From the NCBI RefSeq assembly GCF_003046185.1, contig NZ_PZZL01000004.1, forward strand, positions 124,001 through 188,000: a stretch of 64,000 nucleotides of DNA, given 5' to 3'. The position numbers were made by a program, and so were the translations under genes. This stretch comes from Phreatobacter oligotrophus (lineage in GTDB: Bacteria; Pseudomonadota; Alphaproteobacteria; Rhizobiales; Phreatobacteraceae). The notes under the pieces are model-generated. The model worked only from the letters and a program-made list of their open reading frames with translations, had not been told where the DNA came from and did no database searches. Below, one piece after another: positions 54,485-63,364 of this stretch. Each line of letters opens with the position of its first letter. Position 1 is the stretch's first letter.

Positions 54485-56017
54485 TCACAGCGGGATGTTG
54501 TCGTGCTTCTTCCAGGGAATGTCGGCCGTCTTGTGCCGCAGCAGGGCGAGGGCCCGCGCGACGCGCCGCCGCGTCGAATGCGGCATGATCACCTCGTCGA
54601 TATAGCCGCGCTCAGCCGCGACGAAGGGCGACAGGAAGCGCTCCTCGTATTCCTTGGTGCGTGCGGCGATCTTCTCAGGATCGTTCATATCGGCCCGGAA
54701 GATGATCTCCACCGCGCCCTTGGCGCCCATCACCGCGATCTGCGCCGTGGGCCAGGCATAGTTCACGTCGCCGCCGATATGCTTGGAGGCCATGACGTCA
54801 TAGGCGCCGCCAAAGGCCTTGCGGGTGATGACGGTGACCAACGGCACGGTGCACTGGGTGAAGGCGAAGAGCAGCTTGGCGCCGTGCTTGATGAGGCCGC
54901 CATATTCCTGCGAGGTGCCGGGCAGGAAGCCCGGCACGTCGACAAAGGTGACGATCGGGATCGAGAAGGCGTCGCAGAACCGCACGAAGCGGGCCGCCTT
55001 GCGGCTGGCATCGCTGTCGAGCACGCCGGCCAGCACCATGGGCTGGTTGGCGACGATGCCGACGGTCCGGCCCTCCATGCGGGCAAAGCCGGTGATGATG
55101 TTCTGGGCGAACTTGCCCTGGATCTCGAAGAAGTCGCCCTCGTCGACGGTCTTCGCGATCAGCTCCTTCATGTCATAGGGCTTGTTCGGATTGTCCGGGA
55201 CCAGCGTGTCCAGCGACATGTCGATGCGGTCGGGCTGGTCGAAGGACGGGATTTCCGGCACGCCCTCGGTGTTGTTGGACGGCAGGAAGTCGATCAGCCG
55301 GCGCATCTGCAGCAGCGCCTCGAGGTCGTTCTCGTAGGCCCCATCGGCGACCGACGACTTCACCGCATGGACAGAAGCGCCGCCCAGTTCCTCGGAGGTC
55401 ACCACCTCGTTGGTGACCGTCTTCACGACGTCCGGACCGGTCACGAACATGTAGCTCGTGTCCTTGACCATGAAGATGAAGTCCGTCATCGCCGGCGAAT
55501 AGACGTCGCCGCCGGCGCAGGGACCCATGATCAGCGAAATCTGCGGAATGACGCCCGAGGCGGTCACATTCCGCTTGAAGACTTCGCCATATCCACCGAG
55601 CGCATCGACACCTTCCTGGATTCGCGCGCCACCCGCATCGAACAGGCCGATGATCGGCGCACGCGCCTTCAGCGCCATGTCCTGGATCTTGGTCATCTTC
55701 GCGGCATGGGCGCCCGAGAGCGAGCCGCCGAACACCGTGAAGTCCTTGGAGAAGACGAAGACCGTGCGGCCGTTGACCGTGCCCCAGCCTGTGACGACGC
55801 CGTCGCCGGGGATGTGGCTCTTCTCCATGCCGAAATCCGCGCAGCGATGCTGCACGAACATGTCGAACTCCTCGAAGGAGCCCTTGTCGAGCAGCAGTTC
55901 GATGCGCTCGCGCGCCGTCAGCTTGCCGCGGGCATGCTGGGCGTCGATGCGCTTCTGACCGCCGCCGAGGCGGGCGTCGGCGCGACGCTGTTCCAGCTTC
56001 TCGAGCACGTCCTTCAT
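54485..56017 (-). CDS. pccB: Propionyl-CoA carboxylase beta subunit
   Basis: A 510-residue carboxyltransferase subunit, exactly the usual PccB length. Start: [20 protein letters not shown], then [20 protein letters not shown]. CoA- and biotin-binding segments are [20 protein letters not shown] and [20 protein letters not shown], with [20 protein letters not shown] and [20 protein letters not shown]. It converts propionyl-CoA to methylmalonyl-CoA with the biotin subunit PccA, which is not in this window. The start at 56017 is preferred over an upstream in-frame ATG (56095). Upstream of usp on the same strand. Confidence 0.93.
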   Translation of the reverse strand: MKDVLEKLEQRRADARLGGGQKRIDAQHARGKLTARERIELLLDKGSFEEFDMFVQHRCADFGMEKSHIPGDGVVTGWGTVNGRTVFVFSKDFTVFGGSLSGAHAAKMTKIQDMALKARAPIIGLFDAGGARIQEGVDALGGYGEVFKRNVTASGVIPQISLIMGPCAGGDVYSPAMTDFIFMVKDTSYMFVTGPDVVKTVTNEVVTSEELGGASVHAVKSSVADGAYENDLEALLQMRRLIDFLPSNNTEGVPEIPSFDQPDRIDMSLDTLVPDNPNKPYDMKELIAKTVDEGDFFEIQGKFAQNIITGFARMEGRTVGIVANQPMVLAGVLDSDASRKAARFVRFCDAFSIPIVTFVDVPGFLPGTSQEYGGLIKHGAKLLFAFTQCTVPLVTVITRKAFGGAYDVMASKHIGGDVNYAWPTAQIAVMGAKGAVEIIFRADMNDPEKIAARTKEYEERFLSPFVAAERGYIDEVIMPHSTRRRVARALALLRHKTADIPWKKHDNIPL

Positions 56018-56123
56018 GAACTCCCGGGGTGTGCCCCCGCCCCTCGCAGGCCTTGGTTGACCGCTGCGATAGCACGCAAGTTGTGCGCCAACCAATGAGA
56101 CTGTCGGCGGATGCGGCGGCGCG

Positions 56124-57065
56124 TCAGGCGGCGATGGTGCGGCCCTGGTTGTATTTCCAGATGCCGACCGCGAGAGCCAGCGTCGTGACGCCGGCGACGA
56201 GGACGCTGAGCGGCGTCGCGCCGAGCTTCTCGAACCACTGGGTGTAGAAGTGGATGGCGCCGAAGACGGCGGCGAGGTTCAGCACCCAGGGCCGGTTCGC
56301 CCGCGCCGCCCAGATGCCGGCGCCGACGATGGCGACGAGCCAGGCAATGGAGAAGGTCCAGCTAGGAATGACCGGTGCCCAGCGCGACGTGGTCGACGGC
56401 TCGACGAACCAGGTCAGCCGGTCGCCCCAGAGCGAGCCGATCCAGAAACCGAAATTGACGAGCAGGAGCGCCGTGCGCGCCGCGACGATGGCGAGGCGCG
56501 ACAGATCCGCCTTGAGCCACTTGGAGGCCTCGTAGGCGGCGATGGCGAGCCCTGAGAACAGCGCCACCGTCACCGCCGGCTGGCTGATCGCGAGGAAGTA
56601 GGTCGCGTGCATGTAGCCGGTCCTGGCCCCGATCGTCGCGGACAGCGCGAGAACGGCGAGGGCTATGAGCAGCCCCGAGCGCGCCACGACACCGGCGCCG
56701 ACGAAGATCGCGGTCACCGCGAAGAGGGCCGGCACCGACCCCTTGGTGAGGAACATGACGCCGCCGGCGAGCAGCAGGGCGCCGGCCAGCAGCACGATCT
56801 GGGCGAGCACCGACCAGGCCTTCTCGCCCTTCAGCACGAAGCCGAGGCCGACGCTGCCGAGCAGCGCGCCGAGGACCACCGCCACCATGGGTTCCGGCAC
56901 CAGCCCGAGCGCGCCGAGGGCAACGGCCACCACGCCGAAGCCGATCAGCATGTTCATGGCGAGGGAGCCGGTGCCTTCGGCCGCCAGTGCGATGAGGCGC
57001 TTGGCCTCATCGGGGGTGAGCCGCCCCTCCTCCACCAGCTTGCCGACGTCGAGCGTGATCTTCAT
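56124..57065 (-). CDS. DUF2157-family membrane protein
   Basis: A 313-residue protein with a soluble start ([20 protein letters not shown], then [14 protein letters not shown]) typical of DUF2157. About ten hydrophobic helices follow, for example [38 protein letters not shown] and [20 protein letters not shown]. The C-terminus ends [13 protein letters not shown]2157 proteins are uncharacterised inner-membrane proteins. ATG 57065 has GGGAG upstream; a longer frame reaching back is Ser/Arg-rich and rejected. Located between pccB and the ATP12 gene on the same strand. Confidence 0.8.
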   Translation of the reverse strand: MKITLDVGKLVEEGRLTPDEAKRLIALAAEGTGSLAMNMLIGFGVVAVALGALGLVPEPMVAVVLGALLGSVGLGFVLKGEKAWSVLAQIVLLAGALLLAGGVMFLTKGSVPALFAVTAIFVGAGVVARSGLLIALAVLALSATIGARTGYMHATYFLAISQPAVTVALFSGLAIAAYEASKWLKADLSRLAIVAARTALLLVNFGFWIGSLWGDRLTWFVEPSTTSRWAPVIPSWTFSIAWLVAIVGAGIWAARANRPWVLNLAAVFGAIHFYTQWFEKLGATPLSVLVAGVTTLALAVGIWKYNQGRTIAA

Positions 57066-57138
57066 GGCGCAACTCCCGGCCGGTCGGATGACCGGCGAGC
57101 ATGGCGAAGGCATGGCGCCCCGCCGTTTCGCCGTCATG

Positions 57139-57927
57139 TCACAGACGGGCGAGCACCGTTGCCGCGGCGTCGAACTCGCGGCGGCGCTGGGCGCGGCGCT
57201 CGCTCGCCTCGGCGTCCTCGCCCCATTGCGAGATCTGGAAGTCCTCGTCGACATGGGCGGCCGTCCACACCGCATCACGGTCGCGGAAACCGTGGAGCAG
57301 CGCCAGGGCTAGGAGCGCCGAGCCCGTCAGGGTGGTCACGACATGCGTCGCGCCGATCCGCCAGCCGTCGCCGGCCGGAAGCGCCGCCGCAACGGCTGCA
57401 AGGGCGGGCGCGGGCTGCTCCACGAACATGACGCCCTGCGACAGGATCAGGCGGGCGCCGCGCTCGTCGCGGAACCAGGAGAGCACCGGGTCCCAGGCGG
57501 CCGCCTGCTGCTCGACGAGCCCCCGCGGCCCATCGGCGCGATAGCAGAGGAGATCCGAGCTCGCGAAGCGGATGATTTCGGTCGCAACCGGCGCCGGGTC
57601 AGGCAGGACGCCATCGATGATCGAATTGGCGATCCGGGTGATGGGCATGCGCAGCGGCTCGATGAACTCGTCCAGCGCGGCCCACTCGTCGGCGATGGCT
57701 TGGGCCAGTGGCTCGGTCGGAAAGGCGAGCGCGTTGCGGCCCGGCGTCTTCGCCGCGCGGCCATCGAGCAGCAGGCGGAAGCCCTCCTCCGACGGGCCGA
57801 CCGACGCCTCCTTGTAGAAGCGCTTCGGATAGGTCGGCTTCATCGCCTGGCGCGCGGCCGCCACCGGGTCATAGGCGGCAGGATCCATGTCCCGCGCGAA
57901 CCAGTCGTCGAAGATGCTCTTGCTCAT
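57139..57927 (-). CDS. ATP12-family F1-ATPase assembly chaperone
   Basis: The 262-residue protein is an ATP12 homologue, which in mitochondria and alphaproteobacteria helps assemble the F1 alpha subunit. Family segments are KPTYPKRFYKEASVGPSEEG, LLDGRAAKTPGRNALAFPTE, LAQAIADEWAAL and RMPITRIANSIIDGVLPDPA, and in the second half LLCYRADGPRGLVEQQAAAW and the WDPVLSW motif. ATG 57927 (MSKSIFDDWF) is the natural start. No ATP synthase gene is in the window. It lies between the DUF2157 gene and recO. Confidence 0.9.
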   Translation of the reverse strand: MSKSIFDDWFARDMDPAAYDPVAAARQAMKPTYPKRFYKEASVGPSEEGFRLLLDGRAAKTPGRNALAFPTEPLAQAIADEWAALDEFIEPLRMPITRIANSIIDGVLPDPAPVATEIIRFASSDLLCYRADGPRGLVEQQAAAWDPVLSWFRDERGARLILSQGVMFVEQPAPALAAVAAALPAGDGWRIGATHVVTTLTGSALLALALLHGFRDRDAVWTAAHVDEDFQISQWGEDAEASERRAQRRREFDAAATVLARL

Positions 57928-57958
57928 GGGGGCGATGTAGAGGCTGGAGGCGGCGATT

Positions 57959-58678
57959 TCAAACCGGCGGCGCGACGAAGCGCAGGAAGACCTCGCGGGC
58001 ATCGGGCATGGGGACGCCCCGCGGCTCGAAGACGTGGCGGGCGAGGAAAAAGCCGGTAAGGCGAAAGCCGGCCGCGACATCCCCGGGGCCGACATCCGTC
58101 TCGCCCCGCAGGAAGCCGGGCAGCGGCAGGAGCCGGTCCTTCCACGGCTCGCCCGCGGCGCGCGACACGGCGCGTCCCGATTTCGGCGAGACATAGACGA
58201 GGTCCTCGGTCGCACCGGTCGAGGCGCATTCCGACAGGTCGACGCCGAAACCGAGGAGCCGCAGCACCTCCAGCTCGAAGCGCACCAGCAGCGGCGCCGC
58301 CAGCTCGACCGCTGGCAGCGCGTCGGCGATGAGCTCGATCGCCTCATAGAGGCCCTCGTGGCCCTCCCGCTCCGGCATCAGCCGGGCAAGGGCAGCCAGG
58401 AGCGTGATCCCCGCGACACCCTCCCGGCTCTCCATCAGCCGCGCGGCGCGCGAGACCGAGGCCTCGATCGCATAGGTGCCGAGATGCTCGTCGAGCCGTG
58501 CAGACCACGCGGCATGGACGGTGTTGCCGGGCTGGATGACCGGCTGCTGGCGGCGGGAACGCCCGCCGCGCACGAGGCCGAGATGGCGGCCGTGATGGCG
58601 GGTGAAGAGTTCGAGGATGACGCTCGATTCCCCGTAGGAGCGGGCGCCGAGGACGATCCCGTCATCCACCCACTGCAT
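57959..58678 (-). CDS. recO: DNA repair protein RecO
   Basis: A 239-residue RecO. The OB-fold start is [20 protein letters not shown] with [19 protein letters not shown], and the later part has the helical domain with [40 protein letters not shown] and CASTG; the zinc cysteines of other RecO proteins are not all kept. RecO loads RecA on SSB-coated DNA together with RecR. It lies at the end of the lepB-rnc-era-DUF1737-recO run, a conserved alphaproteobacterial order. Three bases after the DUF1737 stop. Confidence 0.93.
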   Translation of the reverse strand: MQWVDDGIVLGARSYGESSVILELFTRHHGRHLGLVRGGRSRRQQPVIQPGNTVHAAWSARLDEHLGTYAIEASVSRAARLMESREGVAGITLLAALARLMPEREGHEGLYEAIELIADALPAVELAAPLLVRFELEVLRLLGFGVDLSECASTGATEDLVYVSPKSGRAVSRAAGEPWKDRLLPLPGFLRGETDVGPGDVAAGFRLTGFFLARHVFEPRGVPMPDAREVFLRFVAPPV

Positions 58679-58681
58679 CGG

Positions 58682-58915
58682 TCAGAAGTCGGAGAGCTTC
58701 AGGTCCGGCGAGTATTCCACGTCCTCGACCTCCTTGACGATGGCCTGGCCGCAGATGACCCGTCCCTGCGCCGCATCGAAGGTCAGGGTCGGATGACCGT
58801 AGAGCTGCCAGCCCTTGTTGATCGCCGCGGAGATGCGGTGACAGAAGGCGGAATCGTCAGGACCGGTGATGTAGCGATAGAGCGTGGTGGTCTTCTTCGG
58901 TCTCACGGACAGCAT
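58682..58915 (-). CDS. DUF1737 domain-containing protein
   Basis: The 77-residue protein has a clear DUF1737 pattern: TTTLYRYITGPDDSAFCHRI, then SAAINKGWQLYGHPTLTFDA and a short C-terminus with VICGQAIVKEVEDVEYSPDL. These small proteins often sit with era/recO in alphaproteobacteria. Their function is unknown; the lone Trp and Gly-Pro turns suggest a small beta-alpha fold. Start three bases after the era stop, so it is translated in the same run. Confidence 0.85.
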   Translation of the reverse strand: MLSVRPKKTTTLYRYITGPDDSAFCHRISAAINKGWQLYGHPTLTFDAAQGRVICGQAIVKEVEDVEYSPDLKLSDF

Positions 58916-58918
58916 GGT

Positions 58919-59827
58919 TCACCTGCCTTTTGGATAGTCCAGCCCCATGCGCTCGTAGCGCTCGGGGTCGTCGCCCCAGTTCTCGCGCACCTTCACGAAC
59001 AGGAACAGGTGCACCTTGGTCTCGAAGAGCTTGGAGAGCTCCTCGCGCGCGGCGGTCGAGATGCGCTTGATGCTGTCGCCGCCCTTGCCGAGCATGATCT
59101 TCCGCTGGCCCTCGCGCACCACGTAGATCGTCTGCTCGATGCGGATGGAGCCGTCCTTGCGCTCCTCGTAGGACTCGGTCTCCACCGTCGCGTCATAGGG
59201 CAACTCGTCGTGGAGCCGGTGATAGAGCTTCTCGCGGGTGATCTCGGCGGCGAGCATGCGCGCCGGCACGTCGGAAATCTCGTCTTCCGGGTAGTGCCAG
59301 GGTCCCGCGGGGAGCGCCGTGGCGAGATGGCGCTTCAGATCCATGACGCCGGAGCCGGTACTGGCCGAGATCATGAAGGTCTTCTCGAAGCGGGCGCGGC
59401 CATTGAGGTCGGTGGCAAGGTCGAGGAGCTTCGGCCGCTCGACAAGGTCGACCTTGTTGAGCACGAGGTCCTTGGGCTGGCGCACGTCGCCAAGCTTCTC
59501 CAGCATCGCCTCGACCGGCTCGTCGACGCCCTTCTTGGCATCCACCAGCACGATGACGCGGTCGGCATCCGCCGCCCCGCTCCAGGCGGCCGTGACCATG
59601 GCGCGGTCGAGCCGGCGGCGGGGCGCGAAGAGGCCGGGCGTGTCCACGAGGATGATCTGCGCGCCGCCTTCCATGGCGATGCCGCGCACCAGCGTCCGGG
59701 TCGTCTGCACCTTATGCGAGACGATGGTCACCTTGGCGCCGACGAGCGCATTCACCAGCGTCGACTTGCCGGCATTCGGGGCGCCGATGATGGCGACGAA
59801 GCCGCAGCGTGTGGTCTCGTCGGTCAA
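58919..59827 (-). CDS. era: GTPase Era
   Basis: A 302-residue Era with a TTG start at 59827 that overlaps the rnc stop codon (TTGA). G motifs: GAPNAGKSTLVNALVGAKV (G1), QTTRTLVRGIAM (G2), VDTPGLF (G3), NKVD (G4) and SASTGSG (G5). The C-terminal KH domain has GKGGDSIKRISTAAREELSK and VHLFLFVKVRENW. Era binds the 3' end of 16S rRNA and helps 30S maturation. The TTG and overlap suggest translational coupling to rnc. No alternative ATG fits before the G1 loop. Confidence 0.95.
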   Translation of the reverse strand: MTDETTRCGFVAIIGAPNAGKSTLVNALVGAKVTIVSHKVQTTRTLVRGIAMEGGAQIILVDTPGLFAPRRRLDRAMVTAAWSGAADADRVIVLVDAKKGVDEPVEAMLEKLGDVRQPKDLVLNKVDLVERPKLLDLATDLNGRARFEKTFMISASTGSGVMDLKRHLATALPAGPWHYPEDEISDVPARMLAAEITREKLYHRLHDELPYDATVETESYEERKDGSIRIEQTIYVVREGQRKIMLGKGGDSIKRISTAAREELSKLFETKVHLFLFVKVRENWGDDPERYERMGLDYPKGR

Positions 59828-60579
59828 AGGCTGGCCTCCTCGTCGCGCGCGCCGCCCCAGACGCCCTCGCGCAGCAGCACGGCGGTCGCCGCGGCAATCT
59901 CGGCCTGGCGCTTCGCCGATCCCTCGCCGACACCGTCGGCAAGACCGGGAATGACGACAGCCATGGTGAAGACCGGCGCATGGTCCGGGCCGGTGCGGCT
60001 GAGGACCCGGTAGACCGGGGTGGCAAGGCCCCTGCCCTGCGCCCATTCCTGCAGCGCGCTCTTGGCGTCGCGGTGGTAGGCCGGCAGGGCGGTCAGCCGG
60101 TCGCTCCAGTTGCGGGCGACGAAGGCTTCCGCCGCCGGCCATCCCGCATCGAGATAGATCGCTCCGATCACCGCTTCGCAGAGATCGGCGAGAACGCCGC
60201 CGCGTTTCGCCACGGCCGTCTGGCTCTCGGAGGGCCCGACCTTCACGCCCTCGCCAAGCCCGAGGATCGCGGCGATCTCGGCGCAGGTCTCGGCTCGGAC
60301 GAGGTCGGAGAGGCGGCGCGACAGCGCCCCCTCGTCCTCATCAGGCATGGCCCGGTAGAGCAGCGCCGCAACGGCGAGGCCGAGGACCCGGTCGCCGAGG
60401 AACTCGAGGCGCTGGTAGGAGCCGCTGCGCTTCTCGATCCCATTGACGGCGCTCGGATGGGTGAGCGCCCGGGCGAGCAGCGTGCGGTCGGCGAAGACGT
60501 GCCCGATCCGGGCCTCGATCTCCTCGAGGCTGGCGCGCTGTGCCTTCGCCTTGCGTCCCGGCGCCACCGTCGCGTTCAC
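59824..60579 (-). CDS. rnc: Ribonuclease III
   Basis: A 251-residue RNase III that cleaves double-stranded RNA, including 30S rRNA precursors. The signature is RLEFLGDRVLGLAVAALLY with the catalytic Glu and Asp, plus LALTHPSAVN-like ALTHPSAVNGIEKRS and DLCEAVIGAIYLDAGWP. The dsRNA-binding domain covers about 175-245, with KSALQEWAQGRGLATPVY and AKRQAEIAAATAVLL. GTG start at 60579, overlapping the lepB stop by four bases. The first 14 residues are Lys/Ala-rich. Confidence 0.95.
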   Translation of the reverse strand: MNATVAPGRKAKAQRASLEEIEARIGHVFADRTLLARALTHPSAVNGIEKRSGSYQRLEFLGDRVLGLAVAALLYRAMPDEDEGALSRRLSDLVRAETCAEIAAILGLGEGVKVGPSESQTAVAKRGGVLADLCEAVIGAIYLDAGWPAAEAFVARNWSDRLTALPAYHRDAKSALQEWAQGRGLATPVYRVLSRTGPDHAPVFTMAVVIPGLADGVGEGSAKRQAEIAAATAVLLREGVWGGARDEEASL

Positions 60580-61313
60580 CTCACGAGGCTTCCGAAGCGG
60601 TTCCAGCGGATCGACCAGGGCCAGCGCCAGAAGGCCCAGGCGCGCTCGCCCTCCTCGATGGAGAAGAACAGGATCTGCGCCCGGCCGATCAGGTGGTCGA
60701 ACGGGATCGGGCCGACCTGGCTGAGCACGCGGCTGTCGGTGGAATTGTCGCGGTTGTCGCCCATGACGAAGACATGGCCGGCCGGCACCTCATAGACGGG
60801 CGTGTTGTCGTAGAAGCCGTTCTCGTAGAGGTCGAGGGTCGTGTAGCTGACGCCGTTCGGGAGCGTCTCGCGGAAGCGGCGGGTGCGGACGGTGCGGCCG
60901 TCCTCGTTGTCCATGAAGTCCTCGATCCGCTCGCGCGGCACGGCGGTGCCGTTGATATGCACCTGGCCGTTGATCATCTGGATCCGATCGCCGGGAAGGC
61001 CGATGACGCGCTTGATGTAGTCGACGTCCGGTTCGCGCGGCAGGCGGAAGACGACGACGTCACCGCGGTTCGGCACCGACCCCATGATCCGGCCCTGGAA
61101 GAGGTCCGGCGAGAAGGGGAACGAGTATTTCGAATAGCCGTAGGAGAACTTCGAGACGAAGAGGTAGTCGCCGACGAGCAGCGTGTCCTTCATCGATCCC
61201 GAGGGGATGTTGAACGGCTGGAACAGGAACGTGCGGATCACGAAGGCGATGAGCAGTGCGTGGATCACCACGCGGACCGTCTCGCCCAGTCCGCCCTTGT
61301 TGTCATCGGCCAC
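60576..61313 (-). CDS. lepB: Signal peptidase I
   Basis: The 245-residue membrane-anchored protease removes signal peptides from secreted proteins. One N-terminal helix (VRVVIHALLIAFVIRTFLFQ) is followed by box B with the catalytic serine PFNIPSGSMKDTLLVGDYLF, box D with the catalytic Lys RGDVVVFRLPREPDVDYIKR and GLPGDRIQM, and box E VFVMGDNRDNSTDSR. The C-terminus ends with WPWSIRWNRFGSLVR. It is the first gene of the coupled lepB-rnc-era operon. Typically acpS lies upstream, but here an SH3-domain protein gene is found. Confidence 0.95.
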   Translation of the reverse strand: MADDNKGGLGETVRVVIHALLIAFVIRTFLFQPFNIPSGSMKDTLLVGDYLFVSKFSYGYSKYSFPFSPDLFQGRIMGSVPNRGDVVVFRLPREPDVDYIKRVIGLPGDRIQMINGQVHINGTAVPRERIEDFMDNEDGRTVRTRRFRETLPNGVSYTTLDLYENGFYDNTPVYEVPAGHVFVMGDNRDNSTDSRVLSQVGPIPFDHLIGRAQILFFSIEEGERAWAFWRWPWSIRWNRFGSLVR

Positions 61314-61386
61314 GCGCGTCGAACCTCATGTCGCAGGAGCCCGCCCTATAGCCCGCGGCGGGCCCCAAGCGCAACGACGACGGGGG

Positions 61387-62733
61387 TCAGCTGCAATTCG
61401 TGACCTGGTTGGCGCAGATGCCGCGCCACCAGCCGCGCTGCCCGCCGATCTCGACAAGCCCCCAGGAACCGGAGCAGGCAAGGAGCCGCTGGACGGGGTC
61501 GCCGGTCGAGATGGGGCTGTCCTGCCGCTGGACCGGCCGGGTGGCCGCCAGGGGGCTCGGCGCCTGGTGCAGGCGGCCCTCGGGCAGGCCGCCATTGGCC
61601 AGCGCCGCACCGACGAGCCGCGCCGACACCCAGCCCTCCCCGCGCGGGGCCTGAGGACGGCTGCGGGGATAGGGCTCGCCATAGGCAACGCCCGGCGCTG
61701 TCACGTCACGGACGAGGAACCAGCCGTTCTGGTAGCCCACGACCCTGAACTGGGAGCGGTACATCTCGACATCGGCGTCCGGGTTGGCGGGCTTCCAGGG
61801 CGGCGGAATCTTGCCGACCACCCGCGCCGTGCTGCTGGGCTCCGCCCGCATGTTCAGGCCCGACGGATCGGTGTCGATCGACCAGGCCCCGATCGAACAG
61901 GGCTCCGTGCCGGCGGGAAGCCGCGCCCGGGCAGCCTTGGCCTCATCGCTCTCCTGGACGAACTGTTCCCAGTCCTCGGAACTGCGGGCCAGCTGCGGCT
62001 CAACCATCCTGACCTCGCGGGCGGCGAGGCGGTCCCCCTCCAGCACCAGCGAGACCTCGACGCTGCGGCCGGGATCGAAGGCGCTGGCCGCGCGGGTGGG
62101 ATCGTCAGCGCCGTCGCGGAAGAAGGTCATGGCGCCCCGCATGTCGAGGATCGACACCCGGCCCGGCGCGCCCGGCACCCATCCGGGACCAACGGCAGCG
62201 GCTGCCGCGGCAACCCAGGCATGGGCATCGATCCGCCGCGCGGCGTCGCCAGCGACGAGATAGGCGACGGGAACGCGCGGCCCGAGTTCGATCACCGTTC
62301 CCTCGTCACGGTCATAGACGAGGGTGTGAAAGGTCGGCTGGTCGCGATGCGCATCATAGCGCTCGAAGAAGCGGCCAAGGACCGTCGTGCCGGCAGCCGT
62401 CTGGCGGCTGACCTCGAACAGCACGACGTTCTGCTCGAGCTCGTCGCTGCCGCGCGTCTCGAACACCTTGGCCCGCGCGATCCGCAGGGTGCCCCCGGCA
62501 ATGGGGAAGCTGGACTGGTCCACCGTCCGGCACACCAGCGGCCCAACCGGGCGGCCGGCATCGGCATGGTGGCGCCCGGCGATAAGGACGGGATCGGTGC
62601 GCCAGGCCGGTTCGGTCAGGGTGCAGGGCGGCAGGGGCCGCGCGTCCTGAGCCGCGGCCGGCAGGGAGGCCGTGGACAGCAGCGCGAGTGTCAGTGCGGC
62701 AGCGAAGCGGATGTGATGAACGGCACGGGCCAT
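61387..62733 (-). CDS. Secreted protein with C-terminal SH3b-like domain
   Basis: A 448-residue exported protein with a signal peptide (FAAALTLALLSTASLPAAA, cleavage near 28). A unique region of about 230 residues follows, with the strands VVLFEVSRQTAAGTTVLGRF and HTLVYDRDEGTVIELG. An SH3b-like domain comes next (about 275-370), with LNMRAEPSSTARVVGKIP and YQNGWFLVRDV. A second SH3-like unit at the end has LACSGSWGLVEIGGQRG and GWWRGICANQVTNCS. Four cysteines near the end may form disulfides. It probably binds peptidoglycan or protein in the periplasm; exact function unknown. Confidence 0.7.
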   Translation of the reverse strand: MARAVHHIRFAAALTLALLSTASLPAAAQDARPLPPCTLTEPAWRTDPVLIAGRHHADAGRPVGPLVCRTVDQSSFPIAGGTLRIARAKVFETRGSDELEQNVVLFEVSRQTAAGTTVLGRFFERYDAHRDQPTFHTLVYDRDEGTVIELGPRVPVAYLVAGDAARRIDAHAWVAAAAAAVGPGWVPGAPGRVSILDMRGAMTFFRDGADDPTRAASAFDPGRSVEVSLVLEGDRLAAREVRMVEPQLARSSEDWEQFVQESDEAKAARARLPAGTEPCSIGAWSIDTDPSGLNMRAEPSSTARVVGKIPPPWKPANPDADVEMYRSQFRVVGYQNGWFLVRDVTAPGVAYGEPYPRSRPQAPRGEGWVSARLVGAALANGGLPEGRLHQAPSPLAATRPVQRQDSPISTGDPVQRLLACSGSWGLVEIGGQRGWWRGICANQVTNCS

Positions 62734-62814
62734 GGCGGTTTCCTCCCGCCCCGTCCTATCGGGCCGCCATGCTGCCCGCCGATCCCACCGCGATACCGGC
62801 TGTGTTTCAGTCCG

Positions 62815-63345
62815 TCAGAACTGGACTTCCTGCCGGTTGCGGATGGTCCGACCGGTTGTGTCCCGCAGCTCCGGCGCGATGATGGGCGGCGGCGTGCCGG
62901 GACCGGTCGGATCGCGCGCGACGTTGGAGCGCACCCGCGTCGGCTCACGGTTCCGGTCGACCGTCGTCGGGATGACGCCGGCCGACTGGCCGCTGACGAT
63001 CGTGCCGCCCAAGGCATTGCCGCCGGTCGGGGCGCCGGTCGAGACGCGCGAGACATTGGTGAGGCTGGCGCTCTCCCGCGCCCCCGGCGCGGTGCGCATC
63101 CCCTCGGTCTCGAACCGGGTCGGCCCGGCGGTCGGCCGCACCGTGGTCCCCGGAGCCGGGGCTGCGGCAATGGCCGTCGTCCCGGTCGCCGGCAGCGGCG
63201 CCGACTGGACCTGCTGCACCGGAACCGGCTGGACAGCGGGAACCTGGGACGCCACGGGGGCGTCACCACCACCCATGCAGCCGGCCAGCGGGACGCTGGC
63301 GGCCAGCATGGCGACAAGGGCGAAACGGGAAATTCGGCGGGTCAT
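62815..63345 (-). CDS. Putative lipoprotein of unknown function
   Basis: A 176-residue protein with a lipoprotein signal: ISRFALVAMLAASVPLAGC, with the lipobox LAGC at about residue 20-23. The mature part is mainly Ala/Pro/Thr/Gly/Val low complexity, for example PAVQPVPVQQVQSAPLPATG, with no domain I can recognise. It ends RDTTGRTIRNRQEVQF. Probably anchored to a cell membrane. Located between the SH3-like protein gene and the GST, all on the reverse strand. Confidence 0.62.
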   Translation of the reverse strand: MTRRISRFALVAMLAASVPLAGCMGGGDAPVASQVPAVQPVPVQQVQSAPLPATGTTAIAAAPAPGTTVRPTAGPTRFETEGMRTAPGARESASLTNVSRVSTGAPTGGNALGGTIVSGQSAGVIPTTVDRNREPTRVRSNVARDPTGPGTPPPIIAPELRDTTGRTIRNRQEVQF

Positions 63346-63364
63346 GGATTGTCCGTCGGATCGC

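Noticed and set aside
53510-56098. 862-codon open frame opposite usp and pccB
   Set aside because: It crosses two genes and their gap, with composition typical of reverse-complement coding. No family signal.
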